Origin: Aphanomyces cochlioides
Lineage: Eukaryota; Oomycota; Saprolegniomycetes; Saprolegniales; Verrucalvaceae
Reading direction: 5' to 3'
Length of the DNA stretch: 64,000 bases
NCBI GenBank assembly: GCA_019828595.1
Contig: JAHQRK010000036.1
Span: forward strand, 310,001-374,000
Below, in pieces: positions 22,001 through 31,345 of this stretch. Within the stretch, counting starts at the first letter, position 1, and the number at the start of each line of letters is the position of its first letter. The notes under the pieces are model-generated. The model made no database searches. It worked only from the letters and a program-made list of their open reading frames with translations, and had not been told where the DNA came from. A program made the position numbers and the translations under genes.

Positions 22001-23261
22001 AATGCCAAACATGCCTTCCACCGTCGGGACGTTGACGAGCGCGAGCAGCGGCACGGGATTCTTGGCTGCATTGGCCTACGAGACCTTGTCAAGAAGCTCC
22101 GAGGAAGAGACGTACGAGGACGCGGAAGATGGAGAGCGTGAGTGGTGTGCCGTGGAAAGTCGCAAGTCGCAGGAGGAGATCGCTGTGGCACGATGACGTC
22201 GGTGCGTAGGGTGTGAGATCGATGGCGTTGGAGACCGCATGCTGCGTCATGAGGCAGAGAATATGACACGTCGCCAAGAGCGTTTCCGAGTTGTTGGCAC
22301 GATCGCCTTGATTGAGCAGGACGAGGAAGAGCGCGTGGATGACGCCGTCTTGGATCATGTACGCCACGACGCTTGGATCTTTGGAGATCCGGAAGAGAAG
22401 AACTGTAAGGATGCGTTCAACTTCAGTGGGAAGCGGCGCGGCGGCCATGGAACTCGCCAGGAGACGCACTCCACGCGCTTCTGCAATGGTTTTCCCAACG
22501 CCAGACAGGTCGCAGAGGATCGCGAGGGTATGACATGCAGATTTGAGCACGCTCGTGCACTTTTGATCAGCGAGGACGTCTAGGAGGAAGCCGACGACGC
22601 CAAGTTCAACCACGGCGCGGCAATTCCGCTCGTGGCCAATGATTATGCTCGTCAAGGTGTCCAAGGCGAACGCAAGGAGCTCTGTGTTGCGCGCGTGCAG
22701 CTTGATCCCGGCGACAATCACGTCGAGGCCGACGCCGATATGCTCTTGGTTCTCGGGGAGCTGGCTTAGATTGCTCAGAGTCCCAAGGGCGGATCGCAGC
22801 AGCGTCGGGTTCAACCGGTGGATATCAACGCACCGGAGCAGCGTTGAGATGCCGCCGTGCGCGCTGATGCTCGCTTTGATCGGCTTGTTGTTGAACGCGA
22901 GCGTCCACAGGAGATCGCAAGCAGCTTCAACGAGTTCGTTGTTGGTGATGTGAGTGTTCATGGCCTGAAGAAGAATGACAAGTCCAGTCGACGCAACTTC
23001 GCTCTTCTTGTCCTCGCTCCTAGAGAGGATAGCGAGGACGCCGCAGCATGTCTTGATCGTCGACGGATCTCCGCCGTGCTCGACGATGCGGCTCAACAAT
23101 GCTTGGACTCGCGACATCGGCGCATCCGTGGGGCAAAACTGACGGTTGATATAAAGATAGACCGTTACTGGACTTTGCAGTCTGTACAACAAGAAACCAC
23201 CTAAGCTAGACAAGACTGCCATCATAGGGCCAGACCTGCAGCTTGCGAAGGGCGAGCGCAT
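19087..23261 (-). CDS. Cytosolic carboxypeptidase (CCP/AGBL, Nna1 type) with ARM-repeat N-terminus
   Basis: M14-type metallocarboxypeptidase that trims glutamates from tubulin and other proteins. The N-terminal exon (about 22089-23261) is built of armadillo-like helices (LVEAACDLLWTLAFNNKPIKA; LLRSALGTLSNLSQLPENQ). Middle exons continue the helices and end in a long acidic low-complexity run (DEDEDDIDGGGGDGDDDLR). The catalytic exon has the CCP N-domain, then TARVHPGEPQASWVMRG (zinc His and Glu), NPDGVFYGNNRCGLAACDLNRQW, the second zinc site YCDIHGHSRKKNVF, and FTLEASFCGAD with the catalytic Glu. The C-tail is Lys/Pro-rich. Introns lie near 22080 and 21700. The start could be ATG 23261 or the internal ATG 23116 (MSRVQALLSRI). 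Opposes the TTLL9-like ligase functionally. Confidence 0.9.
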
Positions 23262-23531
23262 GGAGAGTTAGCCCATGCAGCATGATCGAGGCGGCGGAAG
23301 CCAAATGGACGTGTTTGGAACTGCCACGTCAGTGTATATAAAATAACAATATATTAAATATAACAGTATATGTGGGTTTTTTTGATATGGAGCATGTATT
23401 TTTACATTATTATTTATTACAAAGAATTAATTTAAAAAGTTAACACAAGAACTTGACCTTGTCGACAGCAGTGATCTTAATGGCTTCTTGGGCCAAGAAG
23501 GTGGAGCGAGGCGGAGTCAACGAGAGCGTCG
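23262..23531. other. Upstream region of CCP gene, AT-rich
   Basis: No gene seen. An AT-rich block at 23335-23445 separates the CCP start from the small open frame downstream. It could hold the promoter of the CCP gene or the 3' end of the small minus-strand gene. Confidence 0.35.
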
Positions 23532-23729
23532 TCAATGAAGATGCCCGAGGTTTGCTTCCTCTTCTTGGTTGATAGCTTCTTCGTCTTGGATTTCCTCAGG
23601 CGAGCGATCGTTTGGGTCGGCGTTGTCGTCGTCGGGAGTTGGGTCGGCTCCGGACGTCGTTGTCGCTGTGTTTTGGAGACTCAGGATGCAAATGGCCGTC
23701 GGGATCAGGAAGAGGTTCCAAGCACGCAT
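23532..23729 (-). CDS. Small hypothetical acidic protein with signal-like N-terminus
   Basis: Sixty-five-codon frame starting ATG 23727-23729 with MRAWNLFLIPTAICILSLQ, a plausible signal peptide or anchor, then a Thr/Asp/Glu/Asn-rich acidic body ending NLGHLH-stop. The frame stays open upstream for another 39 codons. Downstream in another frame the minus strand reads STFLAQEAIKITAVDKVKFLC-stop, so this may be one exon of a larger spliced gene. It lies 128 bp from the Merlin insertion, which may have removed its promoter. No homology recognised; a chance frame is possible. Confidence 0.25.
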   Translation of the reverse strand: MRAWNLFLIPTAICILSLQNTATTTSGADPTPDDDNADPNDRSPEEIQDEEAINQEEEANLGHLH

Positions 23730-24166
23730 GCTTGCCACCGTCTCGTTGACGAAATCTGCAATGAAGCGGCGCCACGGATCTCGATAATGTTCCAAAAAGC
23801 ACCTAAAAATACATCGACGAGACTCGCAACAACACGTTGGAACCACGCTCTCTTCCCGGCACTAGGGTAAAATACACCCCGCAAACTAATAATCTGTTTA
23901 AAACAATTTGAGTTTATTTTATTATTGGCAGGCCACCAAATAAATGTCCGGATAAAGCAAAAAAATTCCGGTTAATAGCAACCTTACCCGGATAATGGCT
24001 TGGGATTCAGAGCATCGGCACCGGTCCAGCAAATCAGCCTCCATTATCCGCATAAACTAGTTCGGATAACGTCTTGCGGACGACATATCCGGCACCATTA
24101 AGAGTCAGTAGTTTGCTGAGTTTCATTTTTGCAGCCGTCAGCTCAGCAAAGTGGTAACTACCGACC

Positions 24167-25546
24167 ATGTTGAATTGCCAGTGGTCTGACAGCGATGACA
24201 GTGACAATGGCGAGGATATATGTATCATTTTGGCAACCAATATGCCACCCAGCCATGAACCAAGACGATCGAAAAAGCCAAACATAGAGCGAAATAGATT
24301 GATGTACGACAAGCTCTTGTTTGCCGACTACTTTGCGACCACACCCACGTACAATGCCGAGCATTTCCGCCGACGTTTTAGAATGACACGAGGTTTGTTC
24401 GAGAGAATCGTCGACGACTTATCGCAATTCGACTGCTTTTTTACACAAAGGTGTGACGCAACGGGTATGACAGACGATACTTAGGATATGTACTAAAAAA
24501 CAACGACCATTTAGGCTTGAGGGGCTTTTCATCACGACAAAAAATTGCAGCGTGTATAAGATACCTTGCGACTGGATGCTCGTTTGACGATTTAGATGAC
24601 AGACACGCCTATAGACTGAAATTTGATTCACAATATGGTGCTAGATATAGAATTGGAGAAACGACTATGCGAATAGCACTACATCGATTCTGTGACGACG
24701 TTCAGTTGATGTACAAGCAACAATATCTTCGCAAACCCACAGCACAAGACGTGGAAACCCTTTTGTACCGAAGTTCAGAGATTGGATGGCCCGGCCTTCT
24801 TGGCTCGCTAGATTGTACGCATTATGTATGGAAAAATTGTCCCAAGGCTTGGGCTGGGCAATTCAAAGGCAGCAATTCTGCTCCAACGGTAATTCTGGAA
24901 GCGGTGGCAGACACCCGTGGTCGTATATGGCATGCTAACTTTGGCATGCCTGGTTCAAACAACGATATCAATGTTCTAGATTCGTCAGACCTATTTTATC
25001 AAGCCATTCGAGGTACCAACATAGTAATGCTCTATTGAGAGAGAATAGGCGACGTCCCGAACGTGTCATACAGCTTGAATGGGAATGAATACCCATCCCA
25101 TATTGGTTAGTTGACGGGATCTATCCGACTTATGCCTGTTTCGTGTCGACGTGAAAGAACCACGAAATCAAAGAGAAGTCAACTTTAAAAAAGCTCAAGA
25201 AGCTCGACGAAAGGATGTAGAGCGAATGTTTGGAATGTTGCAGGCAAGATGGCATGTGCTGACACAAGGATGCCGACTATGGAATAAACACGCCATGCAT
25301 AGTGTTGTCATCACGTGCTGCGTGCTACACAACATGATAATCGATGAAGAATTTATCGACGACATCGACGAGCTGATTGGAGGTGAATGGAAGCCCAAAT
25401 ATCCATTTACTATTCTGCCGAGACCAATAACAACTGAGTGGAGTGGTAAAGTTGCTGCCTTGCAATCCCTGAATGATTTTGACGCCCACCATCGCTTGCG
25501 GCAAGACTTGGTCGAGTTAAAATGGAGTCAACTAGGAAATACGTAA
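24167..25546 (+). pseudogene. Harbinger transposase 1 (DDE_Tnp_4), frameshifted
   Basis: Transposase of the PIF/Harbinger type. The N-terminal helix region HFRRRFRMTRGLFERIVDDL leads to a short intron (GTATGACAG...CATTTAG, about 24466-24515) and then LRGFSSRQKIAACIRYLATG. The catalytic core has LGSLDCTHYVWKNCP (first Asp), GMPGSNNDINVLDSS (second Asp) and KDVERMFGMLQARWHVL (Glu), so all three acidic residues remain. A second short intron probably lies near 25016-25050. Frame is then lost twice, after NGNEYP near 25090 and at CFVST near 25150, each by about one base. No functional full-length product is expected. Confidence 0.85.
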
Positions 25547-25586
25547 ACTATGATCGTCTATTATTGTTGCCTCAAATAGCTCAATT

Positions 25587-26738
25587 CTATTTTCTATTCT
25601 CGATGAGCCACTGCAGCAAGCAAGATTTTGAGCAACAGTAAATGTCGTCGGGGCACTGCACAATGTCGATTGCGCACAAATGGTGCAACTTGCTTAAACA
25701 ATTGCTTGCGAAGCATTGGTGAAGAAAAACGCTTTGTTCGAAACCCGTACAACCGTCTACCGCGCACAAAATGTTGTCTGGAGGGCACAAAACGGGAAGC
25801 GTAGAGGGAACGGCAACATTTTGTGCAATGAGGCTTGATGGAGGGACAACATGGAAGTTAGCTGGGTGTGACGTGACTTGCGAATCGTCGCAAGTATTTT
25901 CTTCAGTGTCGCTTGCAATCGAGTAATCAACTAAAGTTTCCAATTCTCTCTCCGCCTTGATCTTGCTAATACGAGCACGAATCAAGGATTCCTGCCGACG
26001 CAGGCGAAAATATTCTTCGGCCTCTAATGAGCTATTTGGATCGCCAATCGAGAAAGAAAAAATGCGGGCGTCGAGGGCAGACTGAGATATGTGGTTCTTC
26101 TCTTCCATTGCAGCTACAAGACTCATTTGGAATTTAGCTTGCTCGGACGCACCTACGATAAGTCTCAGCTATATATATTCAATGGATCACGTACGACTCA
26201 TTTCAAACTTTGCTTTTTTCGTGCCCACTGGCCTTTTCCCAACTGGACTTGGGGTTGTCTCCTTTCAAGCGACTTCGGCGGCTCTTTGCGATGACAGATA
26301 GATTCCCACTTTGGTTCGTTTTTGAGAATATTCCAGCAGTGTAAAAGTTTAAAGCTCGACTTCTTCTTATTCCACTTTTGCTCCTTATACAGAGCGAGCG
26401 CATCGTTAAGGTATTGTGCTTCATTGTAGCCTGAACGAGTTATGCCTGTAGCCATTGTATAAGCAGCACGAAAGAGCGAAACATGTTTGTATATTGTGTC
26501 TCTCCAAAGAATTTTTAGACTCTCAGATGACCGCTTGCTATCCAGAGCATCACAAAGATGGCGAGTTTCATTTGTACCTCTCATTTGGGACACTGCTGTT
26601 GTAGCTATCGGCGACTTTGGAGTAAAATTGCGTTCCCTTTTGGTCTGCTCCTGCAATCGGATCCTTCGACGCCTTCAACCAAGCTTCGCACAGCAAAACT
26701 TGATCTTCGTCGGAGTAACTCTTTCCCCGATGGGTCAT
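25587..26738 (-). pseudogene. Harbinger 1 second gene: Myb/SANT-like DNA-binding protein with Cys-rich tail, frameshifted
   Basis: Accessory protein that helps PIF/Harbinger transposases reach the nucleus and bind element ends. The start ATG 26736-26738 gives MTHRGKSYSDEDQVLLCEAWLKASKDP, a SANT-like trihelix start. The frame breaks near 26562 and resumes as TRHLCDALDSKRSSESLKILWRD...FKLLHCWNILKNEPKWE. After an intron (about 26127-26197) the C-terminal exon has a Glu/Arg-rich helix and then an unusual cysteine-rich end, CAVDGCTGF...CFASNCLSKLHHLCAIDIVQCPDDIYCCSKSC, like a zinc-binding module. Its tail faces the transposase tail. Confidence 0.75.
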
Positions 26739-27095
26739 TGGAGACGAACTGGATGAACAAGAGTGAAGTACTTTGTATGTTTTGATTGGTCATCCCGATT
26801 TGCTGGCTCAGCAATGGTTTCAATGAATATGCTGACTTTTCTACTTTTATTTGCCCTCCAGTTGGCTTATTGGAGTTTTACTGGCCCCGGTGCAATTTTT
26901 TCCAACAAATTTGTCGACAAATTTGCTGGAATGGGTGATTTGCTGGACCGGTGCGGATGCTCTCACCCCGTTCGAGCGCGAAAATCGTGAAATCTGGGTG
27001 TTGACTGCACACGATTTTTGAATGAAAACCACTTCTTTTCCCCCGTTGAGTGTTTTCGTGTTGTCAGTCACTTCGCAAATTCCAAGCAAGACGCG

Positions 27096-28080
27096 ATGTA
27101 CGACCTGTCCAATCTCGCCGACTTCTCCTACCGCAAGGTGATGAGAGTGACCAACGACGACGATACATGCATCCTTTGGTGCATGAAAGTCGGTTTGTTG
27201 AAGTCGCGCATGCTCTGCCCAAAATGCACTAACCCTATGAACTTGTGCTTGGCGAAGCGAGTCTGGCGATGCCGAGCCAAGACTTGCGGCACCGTCGACC
27301 GGACCATTAGGAAGGGTTCGTTCTTCGGCCAATCGAATCTGCCAATCTCAACTGCTGAACGAATTATGTACGATTGGTGTGCAAGAAAGTCGGTGTGCCT
27401 GGTTGTACACGAGCAACAAGTTACGAGGAAAACCGCCACCGATTGGTATCAGTTTTGCCGCGATTTGGCCTCGTCCGAAATGCTGAGCATCGAAATGCAG
27501 GTAAACTTTCAAAAATGATATCCTGTAGAAACTAATATTTCTTTGATATTAGATTGGAGGGTTTGACCATGAAGTTGAAATTGATGAAACGTCGCTCAAG
27601 AAAAGGAGCAAGTACAATCGTACCCCGATTTGTGGCTGTTCGGAGGTGTCGACCGTTCGACGAAGAAGTGGTTTGGGGTCCTCACGTATGAGGATCGTAC
27701 GAAGCCAACGCTCTGTCGCCTGCTCGAAAAGCATGTCCGTCCGGGTACGAAGGTGTACTCGGACAAGTTTGGCTCCTATGTTTCCTCCAACGAGCGCCAC
27801 ACATTGGCGAACAACCCCTCTTTGTTGCATATGGGGTATGCACACCAGTGGGTGAATCATAGCGAAAACTTTGTGGATCCACTCACTGGTGCCCATACCA
27901 ACACCATAGAGGGGTTATAAGAAATCAAAGTGAAGCAATACGTCAAGACTATGCGCGGTGTGGATCGGAAATTGTTGCCATCTTACTGGGATGAATTTCT
28001 GTGGCGTAGCTGGTTCTTTCCCAGCGAAGCGAAGTCGAACGATTTCACGATTGTCGCGCTCGAACGGGGTGAATCCCGCC
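27096..28080 (+). pseudogene. Merlin transposase (ISXO2/IS1595-like DDE), frameshifted and with a stop
   Basis: Begins MYDLSNLADFSYRKVMRVTN, then a CPKC...CRAKTC zinc ribbon typical of IS1595-type transposases. A GT-AG intron (about 27500-27552) leads to FDHEVEIDETSLKKRSKYN. The frame then slips by one base near 27615 and continues DLWLFGGVDRSTKKWFGVL, VYSDKFGSYVSS and HSENFVDPLTGAHTNTIEGL, covering the catalytic residues (D in VEIDE, D in YSDKF, third residue in NTIEG). An in-frame TAA follows at about 27918, before EIKVKQYVKTMRGVDRKLLPSYWDEFLWR. Two lesions make it inactive. The spliceosomal intron shows it is a eukaryotic element and not bacterial contamination. Confidence 0.85.
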
Positions 28081-28231
28081 ATTTTCGAGCCATTATCCGG
28101 ATAAGGTTGCTATTAACCGGAAGTTTTTTCGCTTTATCCGGACATTTATTTGGTGGCCTGCCAACAATAAAATAAACTCAAATTGTTTTAAACAGTATAT
28201 TAGTTTGCGGAGTGTATTTTACCCCAGTGCC
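28041..28231. repeat. Right terminal inverted repeat of Merlin
   Basis: About 191 bp and complementary to the split left repeat; it is about 10 bp longer because of extra bases near 28085-28095. The last codons of the transposase relic (NDFTIVALERG) run into it. It carries ttatccggataagg, ttaaccggaag and ttatccggacat boxes. Confidence 0.88.
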
Positions 28232-28239
28232 CTCTTCCC

Positions 28240-28406
28240 TCAAAGTACACCAAGCACCAGCGCCAATACCCCAAAGTCATCTCCGCACAGCTGTAGCTCC
28301 GTTGAGAGCCACAAAGCAACAAAAGACCGACGTGTCTTCCTTTTTCTGCTGAACCAGCAATCAATCAGGGCGCCTCTTATTAAACCCTACACCCCCGATG
28401 TCTTTA
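28240..28406. other. Host DNA between the Merlin and second Harbinger elements
   Basis: Short host remnant of 167 bp with no gene. Its right end (ttaaaccctacacccccgatg) is C-rich, and with 31171-31230 it forms the C-rich tract split by the second Harbinger. Confidence 0.5.
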
Positions 28407-28588
28407 GAGCATCTCCACCGGTACGCTGAGTTCAACACTGAGACTGAGTTTTTTTTCAGTGCTGAACTCAGTGCTGAGTTTGAAAATCCCGTGCAGCTTG
28501 TAAAAATGCCACATCGGTGCACTGAATATGAGCACTGAAACCTGTTAAATATTATCACACGAAGCATCGAATACAACATTTAGCTTCC

Positions 28589-29995
28589 ATGGCCGAGTGG
28601 AAGGCCACTTTGGCGCGACTTGCGGCAGATATCTTTGACTCCTCCGACGAGGACGACCATGTTGCAGCAACCATTCTACAACTTGCATTACGTCGAGTCG
28701 AACTACATAGAGCCGCGATGAATCCCAATTCTTGGGGCGGCTCAAGACGTGGCCGTAGGGCCAATTTGTCAAGAAACCATGCAGCAGGTGACCTTCAAAT
28801 TATGCGCGACTACTTTGGCTTACCTGGGCGTCAACCAATATACCCTGACTACGTATTTCGACGTCGTTTTCGAATGTCAAGAATACTTTTCGAGCGGATT
28901 ATGGCTGGCGTGTCTGAGACGGATGATTACTTTCAACAAAGAGAAGATGCAACAGGACAACGAGGTATGAGCATTTCTGGGTTGTAGATAGACCCCATCT
29001 TTTACCGGTTCTAGGTTTATCTACAACCCAGAAATCCACTGCAGCTATGCGTATACTTGCATATGGACTTGGCTCAGACGCCGTTGATGAATACTGTCGA
29101 CTGGGGGAGTCAACAGCAAACGAGTCATTGAAACGTTTTGTGAATGCAATAGTCCAGCGATATGGAGGTGAATACCTGCGTGAACCTACAACAGATGACG
29201 TTATGAGGCACTACGAGAGAATGCTGACCGAGGGTTTACAGGAATGTTTGGATCTATTGATTGTACACATTGGGAGTGGAAAAACTGCCCCGTAGCGTGG
29301 CAAGGCCAATACCAGGATCGCAATGGACGTCGCTCTATCGTTTGGAGGCTATTGCTACCAAGAATCTGTGGATATGGCACGCCTTTCTAGGCATGCCAGG
29401 ATCGAATAATGACATAAATGTCTTAGACAGGTCTACTCTCATGGTGAAATGGGTAAATGGAGTTGCTCCTGCTACATCATACGTGGTGAAAGAACTTACT
29501 GCCTGCTAAGGCTAACTTATATTGTGGTAGGTGAACGGATCATCGTATGACATGTACTACGTGCTTGCTGACGGCATTTATCCTAACTACACACTCTTTC
29601 AAAAGAGCATGAGCTCTCCATCAAACCAAAAGGAAAAGTTCTACTGCGAACGTCATGAGAGTGTTCGCAAAGACGTTGAGCGCTGTTTTGGCGCATTATT
29701 CGGCCGATTTCACATACTTTCAAATCCAGGACGGCTCTGGAGTCGTGAAACAATGCACTTAGTGTGGAAAGCGTGCATATGCCTGCACAACATGGTTATT
29801 CAAGTCGAAGAGACCGTGTCAACTCCAACAGATGAGACACAATGGCAATGCAATATAGATCTCAATCGTGTCGACAGTCCTATTTCATTTCAACACTACA
29901 TCCAAATGACAAGAAGCATAAGAAACGAAGCGGCTCACAACATGCTACGCAATGACATAATAGAAGAGCTGTGGCAGAAGTTAGGATGTCAATGA
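28589..29995 (+). pseudogene. Harbinger transposase 2 (DDE_Tnp_4), frameshifted
   Basis: ATG 28589 gives MAEWKATLARLAADIFDSSDED, then YVFRRRFRMSRILFERIMAGV. An intron from about 28966 to 29014 (GTATGAGC...TTCTAG) is needed to reach LSTTQKSTAAMRILAYGLGSD. The catalytic core follows: GSIDCTHWEWKNCP in a shifted frame, GMPGSNNDINVLDRS, and KDVERCFGALFGRFHIL near the end, then LPGRLWSR-like and HLVWKACICLHNMV. Frame breaks occur near 29243 and near 29340, and an intron at about 29488-29530 is likely. The C-terminus EELWQKLGCQ-stop is intact. All catalytic acids survive, so decay is recent. Confidence 0.83.
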
Positions 29996-30081
29996 CAAGC
30001 TAGAGGCTTAGACTGCTTTTGCGTGTTCAATTTATCATTGAAAAAGAAATGACATGATTATCTTACAAGCTCCATTTTCGT

Positions 30082-30890
30082 TTAGACCGATGCCTCTCTG
30101 CCAAGATTATCCTTGTTATTCGTCGCGCCTTGGCGCTTCAAAGCTCTGGCTTCAAGGTCAGCAAGAACTTCAGCTTGTTGGAGTTCAACAAATCGTTTAG
30201 CAATGGGGGTCAGCGTGTCCGTTGACATCGTAAAAAGTTGCATGTTGGCCACAATGGTTTGGGCGTGGGCTTTTCTCTCCATTGCCGCTGCCATATCAGA
30301 TGTGGCTTTGGCCAAAGACAACTCGTGCGGCACCAATTTCTCATGCATTTTCTTCTTTCTTTTGGACGACTTGACACCTTTAGGTCGATCCAAAAAGAGT
30401 GTTTCCGATGAGAGCGTAGGGCGGTCATCAATTGTTGACAGTCCTTCGCTCTCATCAGAAGCATGCTTTTTGATTCCTCTCTTGGTAAGCCCAGTCGAGC
30501 GGTACACTTCCCATTTCGGCTTTTCTGACAGGAATCGCCAGCATTCCATAAATTTGAACGGGATGTTTTTTCCATTCTTTTCCTTGGTGCGCTCGTAGAA
30601 GAGCACTCAAGAACGTCGTCAACACTTGTCCCACTTTCGCGTAAATCATAAGCTTCGGCATAGCAACCACTGAACTTTCCAACGTGATGTTTGATCACAG
30701 CAAACTTGGATTCTAGAGCGCGAGACGTTCGTTCGGGACGATCGCTTGGCCTTGCCGTGTTGAACTCGACTGTTACAGCATCCCAAAAAGACGATGCGTT
30801 TTGTCCGCTGCCCTTGATAGGATCTTCCGATACCTTGATCCAAGCACGGCAGAGCAACTCGTTCTCGGAATCCGTCATCCACGTCGCCAT
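30082..30890 (-). pseudogene. Harbinger 2 second gene: Myb/SANT-like protein, one frameshift
   Basis: Start ATG 30888-30890: MATWMTDSENELLCRAWIKVSEDPIKG, a trihelix SANT-like domain, then ERTSRALESKFAVIKHHVGKFSGC. The frame slips by one base near 30605 (VDDVL to LFYERTKEKNGKNIPFK). It continues with KFMECWRFLSEKPKWEVY and a basic/coiled segment to GREASV-stop. Unlike the first element's partner it has no cysteine-rich tail. Only one indel separates it from an intact gene. Confidence 0.8.
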
Positions 30891-31170
30891 CTCGACTCAA
30901 GAGTCGACGGTTTGGCGTATGACTTATTTTTTGTATGTGATATATTAAGCAAGTTTAAAACAGAAACTCAGTGAACACAATTTACACTGAATTTTGGCCT
31001 CTAACTCAGTGTAGAGGGGTCCAAAGTCAGTGCCCTGACTCTTAAACTCAGTTTCAGAGCAGGATTCAGTGTACCGGTGGGGCCAAATTCAGTGTCATTT
31101 TCGCTCTGACAGTGAGTCCGGATAAACAAGACTCAGAGCTGGACTCAGTACACCGGTGGAGATGCTCTTA

Positions 31171-31345
31171 AACCCCTGAAAAGAAAATAAGCCCTGCACC
31201 CCTCAAGATTGTAAACCCCGGTGGTAAGAATCCCTTCAACCCTTATCATCCGGATACTGAATTAACCGGATGTGGTAAAGCCAGCAGCGAGACATCCCAA
31301 GCACCGCCAGAGGACTCACATCAACGACAGACTCCAGGACGACAG
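31171..31345. promoter_or_regulatory. C-rich tract and ATCCGGAT boxes upstream of the zinc-ribbon gene
   Basis: Contains aacccctgaa, ccctgcacccctc and taaaccccgg (the complementary form of the G-rich tract seen elsewhere), then catccggatactg and ttaaccggatgtgg at 31246-31273, 75-100 bp before the ATG at 31346. Promoter role is inference from recurrence. Confidence 0.5.

Larger units (their letters stand above)
24010..26962. mobile_element. PIF/Harbinger transposon 1 (two-gene, nested in Merlin)
   Basis: Terminal inverted repeats of about 30 bp (24010-24039 and 26933-26962) start GAGCATC, followed by GCACCGGTCCAGCAAATCA with two mismatches between ends. A 3-bp target duplication TCA (24007-24009; 26963-26965) fits the superfamily. 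Inside are a plus-strand DDE transposase relic and a minus-strand Myb/SANT-like gene relic in convergent order, the standard two-gene plan. A perfect 20-bp palindrome lies near the right end (26906-26925). Confidence 0.9.
23858..26994. repeat. Left terminal inverted repeat of Merlin, split by Harbinger
   Basis: The repeat covers 23858-24009 and resumes at 26966-26994 after the nested Harbinger. When the insert is ignored, the join ggattca/ccccgttcgagcgcg matches the right repeat (reverse complement of 28041-28084), proving that the repeat was whole before the insertion. It contains gtccggataaag, ttccggttaata and acccggataatg boxes. Confidence 0.88.
23858..28231. mobile_element. Merlin (IS1595-type) DNA transposon carrying a nested PIF/Harbinger insertion
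   Basis: Bounded by terminal inverted repeats that begin GGCACT at 23858 and end AGTGCC at 28231. The repeats match at roughly 95 percent over the outer 140 bp. An 8-bp target duplication, ctcttccc, flanks both ends (23850-23857 and 28232-28239); 8-9 bp is the known Merlin size. The transposase relic at the right is ISXO2/IS1595-like, as in Merlin. Without the nested element (24010-26962 plus one TSD) the transposon would be about 1.4 kb. It sits in the intergenic region upstream of the CCP gene. Confidence 0.92.
28407..31167. mobile_element. PIF/Harbinger transposon 2 (two-gene)
   Basis: Terminal inverted repeats begin GAGCATCTCCACCGGT at both ends and continue into ACTGAGT-like sequence. 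The target duplication is TTA (28404-28406; 31168-31170), the preferred Harbinger site. The subterminal regions (28420-28550 and 30960-31150) hold many CTGAGTT/AACTCAG units, probable transposase-binding repeats. Two convergent genes lie inside: a plus-strand DDE transposase and a minus-strand SANT-like protein. The insertion split a C-rich promoter-type tract upstream of the gene at 31346. Confidence 0.92.

Noticed and set aside
27096..28080. Bacterial IS1595/ISXO2 insertion from contamination
   Set aside because: It contains a GT-AG intron, is flanked by host eukaryotic DNA with an 8-bp duplication, and hosts a Harbinger. This is a Merlin element.
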